NCBI GenBank assembly: GCA_022713905.1 | Contig: JAIHTM010000128.1 | Span: 1 to 7,291, forward strand | Reading direction: 5' to 3' | DNA from: Collinsella sp. | GTDB taxonomy: Bacteria; Actinomycetota; Coriobacteriia; Coriobacteriales; Coriobacteriaceae | DNA length: 7,291 nt | Shown: positions 4,516 to 7,291 of the stretch, one piece after another | Position numbering within the stretch: the stretch's first letter is position 1 | Layout of the letters: each line of letters starts with the position of its first letter | The notes under the pieces: generated by a model | Told to the model about the DNA's origin: nothing | The model's input: only the letters and a program-made list of their open reading frames with translations | Database searches by the model: none | Position numbers and translations under genes: made by a program

Positions 4516-7197
4516 ATGCAAAAGGAATACCTGTCCGCCGCGGCGGAGGTACTCAGCGACCAAGGTGTCGATGAGAACCTCGGCCTGAGCAGCGACGAGG
4601 CGTCGTCGCGCCTCGCCAAGACAGGCCCTAACAAGCTTGAGGAAGCCGAGAAGACGCCGTTGTGGAAGCGCTTCTTTGAGCAGATGGCCGACCCCATGGT
4701 CATCATGCTGATCGTTGCCGCCGTCATCAGTGCACTCACGGGCATGGTCAAGGGCGAGGCGGACTTTGCCGATGTCGCCATCATCATGTTCGTCGTTATC
4801 GTCAACTCGGTGCTGGGCGTGGTCCAGGAGGCTAAAAGCGAGGAAGCTCTCGAGGCATTGCAGGAGATGAGCGCCGCGCAGTCCAAGGTTCTGCGCGACG
4901 GCAAGCTCGTGCACCTGCCGAGCGCCGAGCTCGTGCCCGGTGACGTGATCATGCTCGAGGCGGGCGACTCCGTCCCGGCCGACTGCCGCGTGCTCGAGAG
5001 CGCCACGATGAAGATCGAGGAGGCCGCCCTTACCGGCGAGTCCGTGCCCGTCGAGAAGCATGCCAACGTGATTGAGCTCGCCGCCGGCACCGACGACGTG
5101 CCGCTCGGCGACCGCAAGAACATGTGCTACATGGGTTCCACCGTGGTATACGGCCGCGGCCGCGCCGTCGTGGTCGGCACCGGCATGAACACCGAGATGG
5201 GTAAGATCGCCGGCGCCCTGGCCGAGGCCAAGGAAGAGCTCACGCCGCTGCAGGTGAAGCTTGCCGAGCTCAGCCGCATCCTCACCATCATGGTTATCGT
5301 CATCTGCGTCGTTATCTTTGGCGTCGACATCATCCGCCACGGCGTGGGCAACGTTCTCACCGACCCGACCGCGCTGCTCGACACCTTTATGGTCGCTGTC
5401 TCGCTTGCCGTCGCCGCCATCCCCGAGGGCCTGGTCGCCGTCGTGACCATCGTGCTGTCGCTTGGCGTGACCAAGATGGCCAAGCGCCAGGCGATTATCC
5501 GCAAGCTCTCTGCCGTCGAGACCCTTGGCTGCACGCAGACCATCTGCTCGGACAAGACCGGTACCCTCACCCAGAACAAAATGACCGTCGTCAAGCACGA
5601 GCTCTCCGCGCCTAAGGAGAAGTTCCTGGCCGGCATGGCTCTGTGCTCCGATGCCCAGTGGGACGAGGAGCTGGGCGAGGCCGTGGGCGAACCGACCGAG
5701 TGCGCGCTCGTCAACGATGCCGGCAAGGCTGGTCTTACTGGCCTGACTGCCGAGCACCCGCGCGTGGGCGAGGCCCCGTTCGACTCGGGCCGCAAGATGA
5801 TGTCCGTGGTCGTCGAGACCCTGGACGGCGAGTATGAGCAGTACACCAAGGGCGCGCCCGACGTGGTGATCGGCCTGTGCACCCATATCTACGAGGGCGA
5901 CAAGGTCGTTCCGCTGACCGAGGAGCGCCGTGCCGAGCTCGTGGCCGCCAACAAGGCCATGGCCGACGAGGCCCTGCGCGTGCTGGCGCTGGCAAGCCGC
6001 ACCTACACCGAGGTCCCGGCCGACTGCAGCCCCGCTGCGCTCGAGCACGACCTGGTCTTCTGCGGCCTGTCCGGCATGATTGACCCGGTCCGCCCCGAGG
6101 TCGCCGACGCCATCCGCGAGGCGCACGACGCCGGTATCCGCACCGTCATGATCACGGGCGACCACATCGACACCGCCGTGGCCATCGCCAAGCAGCTGGG
6201 CATCGTCACCGATCGCAACCATGCCATCACCGGTGCCGACCTCGATCGCATGAGCGACGAGGAACTCGACGCGCACATCGAGGACTACGGCGTGTACGCC
6301 CGCGTCCAACCCGAGCACAAGACACGCATCGTCGAGGCTTGGAAGTCGCGCGACCAGATCGTGGCCATGACGGGCGACGGCGTCAACGACGCCCCGTCCA
6401 TCAAGCGCGCCGACATCGGCGTGGGCATGGGCATTACTGGTACCGACGTCACCAAGAACGTCGCCGACATGGTGCTCGCCGACGACAATTTCGCCACCAT
6501 CATCGGTGCCTGCGAAGAGGGCCGTCGTATCTACGACAACATTCGTAAGGTCATCCAGTTCCTGCTTTCGGCTAACCTTGCCGAGGTCTTCTCGGTGTTC
6601 ATCGCCACGCTCATCGGCTTTACCATCTTCCAGCCGGTGCAGCTGCTGTGGGTGAACCTGGTCACCGACTGTTTCCCCGCGCTCGCGCTGGGCATGGAGG
6701 ACGCCGAGGGCGACATCATGAAGCGCAAGCCGCGCAACGCCAAGGACGGCGTCTTTGCCGGCAATATGGGCCTGGACTGCGTGGTCCAGGGCCTAATCAT
6801 CACCGTGCTGGTGCTGGCGAGCTTCTTTGTGGGCGTGTACTTTGACATGGGCTACATCCACATCGCCGATATGATCGCCGGCAATGCCGACGAGGAAGGC
6901 GTGATGATGGCGTTCATCACGCTCAACATGGTCGAGATTTTCCACTGCTTCAATATGCGCAGCCGTCGTGCGTCGCTGTTCACCATGAAGAAGCAGAACA
7001 AGTGGCTGTGGGCTTCGGCCGCGCTGGCGCTGGTGCTGACGGTTATCGTGACCGTGCAGCCGACGCTTGCCGAGATGTTCTTTGGCCCCGTGACGCTTGA
7101 ACTTAAGGGCGTTATCGCCGCCCTGGGCCTTGCCTTCCTGATCATTCCGCTGATGGAGATCTACAAGGCGATCATGCGCGCGGTCGAGAAGGAGTAA
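4516..7197 (+). CDS. calcium-translocating P-type ATPase (P2A, SERCA-like)
   Basis: This ATP-driven cation pump of the cytoplasmic membrane most likely exports Ca2+. It has 893 residues, full length. The actuator domain carries TGES (173-176). M4 has AIPEGL (E304). The phosphorylation loop CSDKTGTLT holds catalytic D346. The nucleotide domain has KGAP (445-448), and the hinge is TGDGVNDAP (619-627). About ten membrane segments can be drawn, near 58-77, 84-104, 255-272, 288-318, 680-703, 706-728, 752-775, 797-815, 829-850 and 863-885. Aligned by eye to SERCA, both calcium sites look intact: N687 and E690 in M5, N714, T717 and D718 in M6, E304 in M4 and E807 in M8. This argues against plasma-membrane or Listeria-type single-site pumps. 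Start ATG 4516 follows AGGAGGGG (4501-4508) at 7 bases, and that site can be hidden in the leader helix. The gene is monocistronic within the window. Mn2+ or another divalent ion remains possible. Confidence 0.93.
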   Translation: MQKEYLSAAAEVLSDQGVDENLGLSSDEASSRLAKTGPNKLEEAEKTPLWKRFFEQMADPMVIMLIVAAVISALTGMVKGEADFADVAIIMFVVIVNSVLGVVQEAKSEEALEALQEMSAAQSKVLRDGKLVHLPSAELVPGDVIMLEAGDSVPADCRVLESATMKIEEAALTGESVPVEKHANVIELAAGTDDVPLGDRKNMCYMGSTVVYGRGRAVVVGTGMNTEMGKIAGALAEAKEELTPLQVKLAELSRILTIMVIVICVVIFGVDIIRHGVGNVLTDPTALLDTFMVAVSLAVAAIPEGLVAVVTIVLSLGVTKMAKRQAIIRKLSAVETLGCTQTICSDKTGTLTQNKMTVVKHELSAPKEKFLAGMALCSDAQWDEELGEAVGEPTECALVNDAGKAGLTGLTAEHPRVGEAPFDSGRKMMSVVVETLDGEYEQYTKGAPDVVIGLCTHIYEGDKVVPLTEERRAELVAANKAMADEALRVLALASRTYTEVPADCSPAALEHDLVFCGLSGMIDPVRPEVADAIREAHDAGIRTVMITGDHIDTAVAIAKQLGIVTDRNHAITGADLDRMSDEELDAHIEDYGVYARVQPEHKTRIVEAWKSRDQIVAMTGDGVNDAPSIKRADIGVGMGITGTDVTKNVADMVLADDNFATIIGACEEGRRIYDNIRKVIQFLLSANLAEVFSVFIATLIGFTIFQPVQLLWVNLVTDCFPALALGMEDAEGDIMKRKPRNAKDGVFAGNMGLDCVVQGLIITVLVLASFFVGVYFDMGYIHIADMIAGNADEEGVMMAFITLNMVEIFHCFNMRSRRASLFTMKKQNKWLWASAALALVLTVIVTVQPTLAEMFFGPVTLELKGVIAALGLAFLIIPLMEIYKAIMRAVEKE

Positions 7198-7223
7198 GCT
7201 AACCTGTCCGGGCCCGCCCCTGC

Positions 7224-7283
7224 GTGTTTTCTTCTTCGCTGGTCCTCGCGCTTCGCGCTGCGGGATCGCTCAGAAGAAAACAC
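7224..7283. repeat. long imperfect palindrome after the ATPase gene
   Basis: GTGTTTTCTTCT (7224-7235) and AGAAGAAAACAC (7272-7283) are perfect 12-bp inverted arms. The 36 bases between them contain further dyads, including GCGC-TTC-GCGC (7248-7258) and TCC/GGA (7243-7245 with 7263-7265). CCCC (7217-7220) and GGGG (7288-7291) could extend the stem outward. No U-run follows in the visible sequence, so it is not a classic intrinsic terminator, though it may stop or protect the ATPase transcript. It looks like an intergenic REP-type palindrome; copies elsewhere cannot be checked here. Confidence 0.6.
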
Positions 7284-7291
7284 TCCCGGGG

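Noticed and set aside
4462..6318. A 618-codon open frame antisense to the calcium ATPase.
   Set aside because: It mirrors the ATPase codons. The His/Asp/Gly/Val-rich composition is the typical shadow of a GC-biased gene, and the sense frame carries all P-type ATPase motifs.

Overview
The window looks like chromosomal DNA from a high-GC member of the Coriobacteriia, with a Collinsella-like gut actinobacterium as the best guess. This rests on GC-rich codon use, the protein flavour and extended -10 type promoters; there is no rRNA or marker gene to fix the taxon. No tRNA, rRNA, CRISPR array, insertion sequence or phage gene is visible.

Left part (1-1520, + strand): the 3' part of an ECF-transporter T component (CbiQ/EcfT family, cut by the window edge) is followed 44 bases later by its ATPase (CbiO/EcfA family). 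Together they form the energising module of a vitamin or metal importer whose substrate-binding partner lies outside the window. A weak hairpin terminator follows. A separate extended -10 promoter then drives a stand-alone gene for a zinc-dependent phospholipase C-like protein (1562-2410).

Middle (2411-4074, - strand): pyruvate kinase, the last ATP-forming step of glycolysis, is read convergently to the phospholipase-like gene and ends in a strong intrinsic terminator at 2548-2581. The 203 bases between the two stop codons also hold a short open minus-strand frame that may be a gene remnant.

Right part (4075-7291): a 441-base AT-richer intergenic region separates pyruvate kinase from a divergently transcribed SERCA-like calcium-transporting P-type ATPase (4516-7197). 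It carries promoters for both genes and a small set of shared motifs. The ATPase message starts with a leader of about 110 nt that can be drawn in two mutually exclusive folds. One buries the Shine-Dalgarno sequence in a 12-bp helix. The other pairs an upstream hairpin with a distal segment through 11 base pairs and leaves the ribosome site free. This has the layout of a translational riboswitch or other RNA switch and is the most interesting item in the window. After the ATPase lies a long imperfect palindrome with 12-bp perfect arms, resembling an intergenic repeat element.

The genes do not form one pathway. The window is a set of housekeeping units: nutrient import, a lipase-like protein, glycolysis and cation export.
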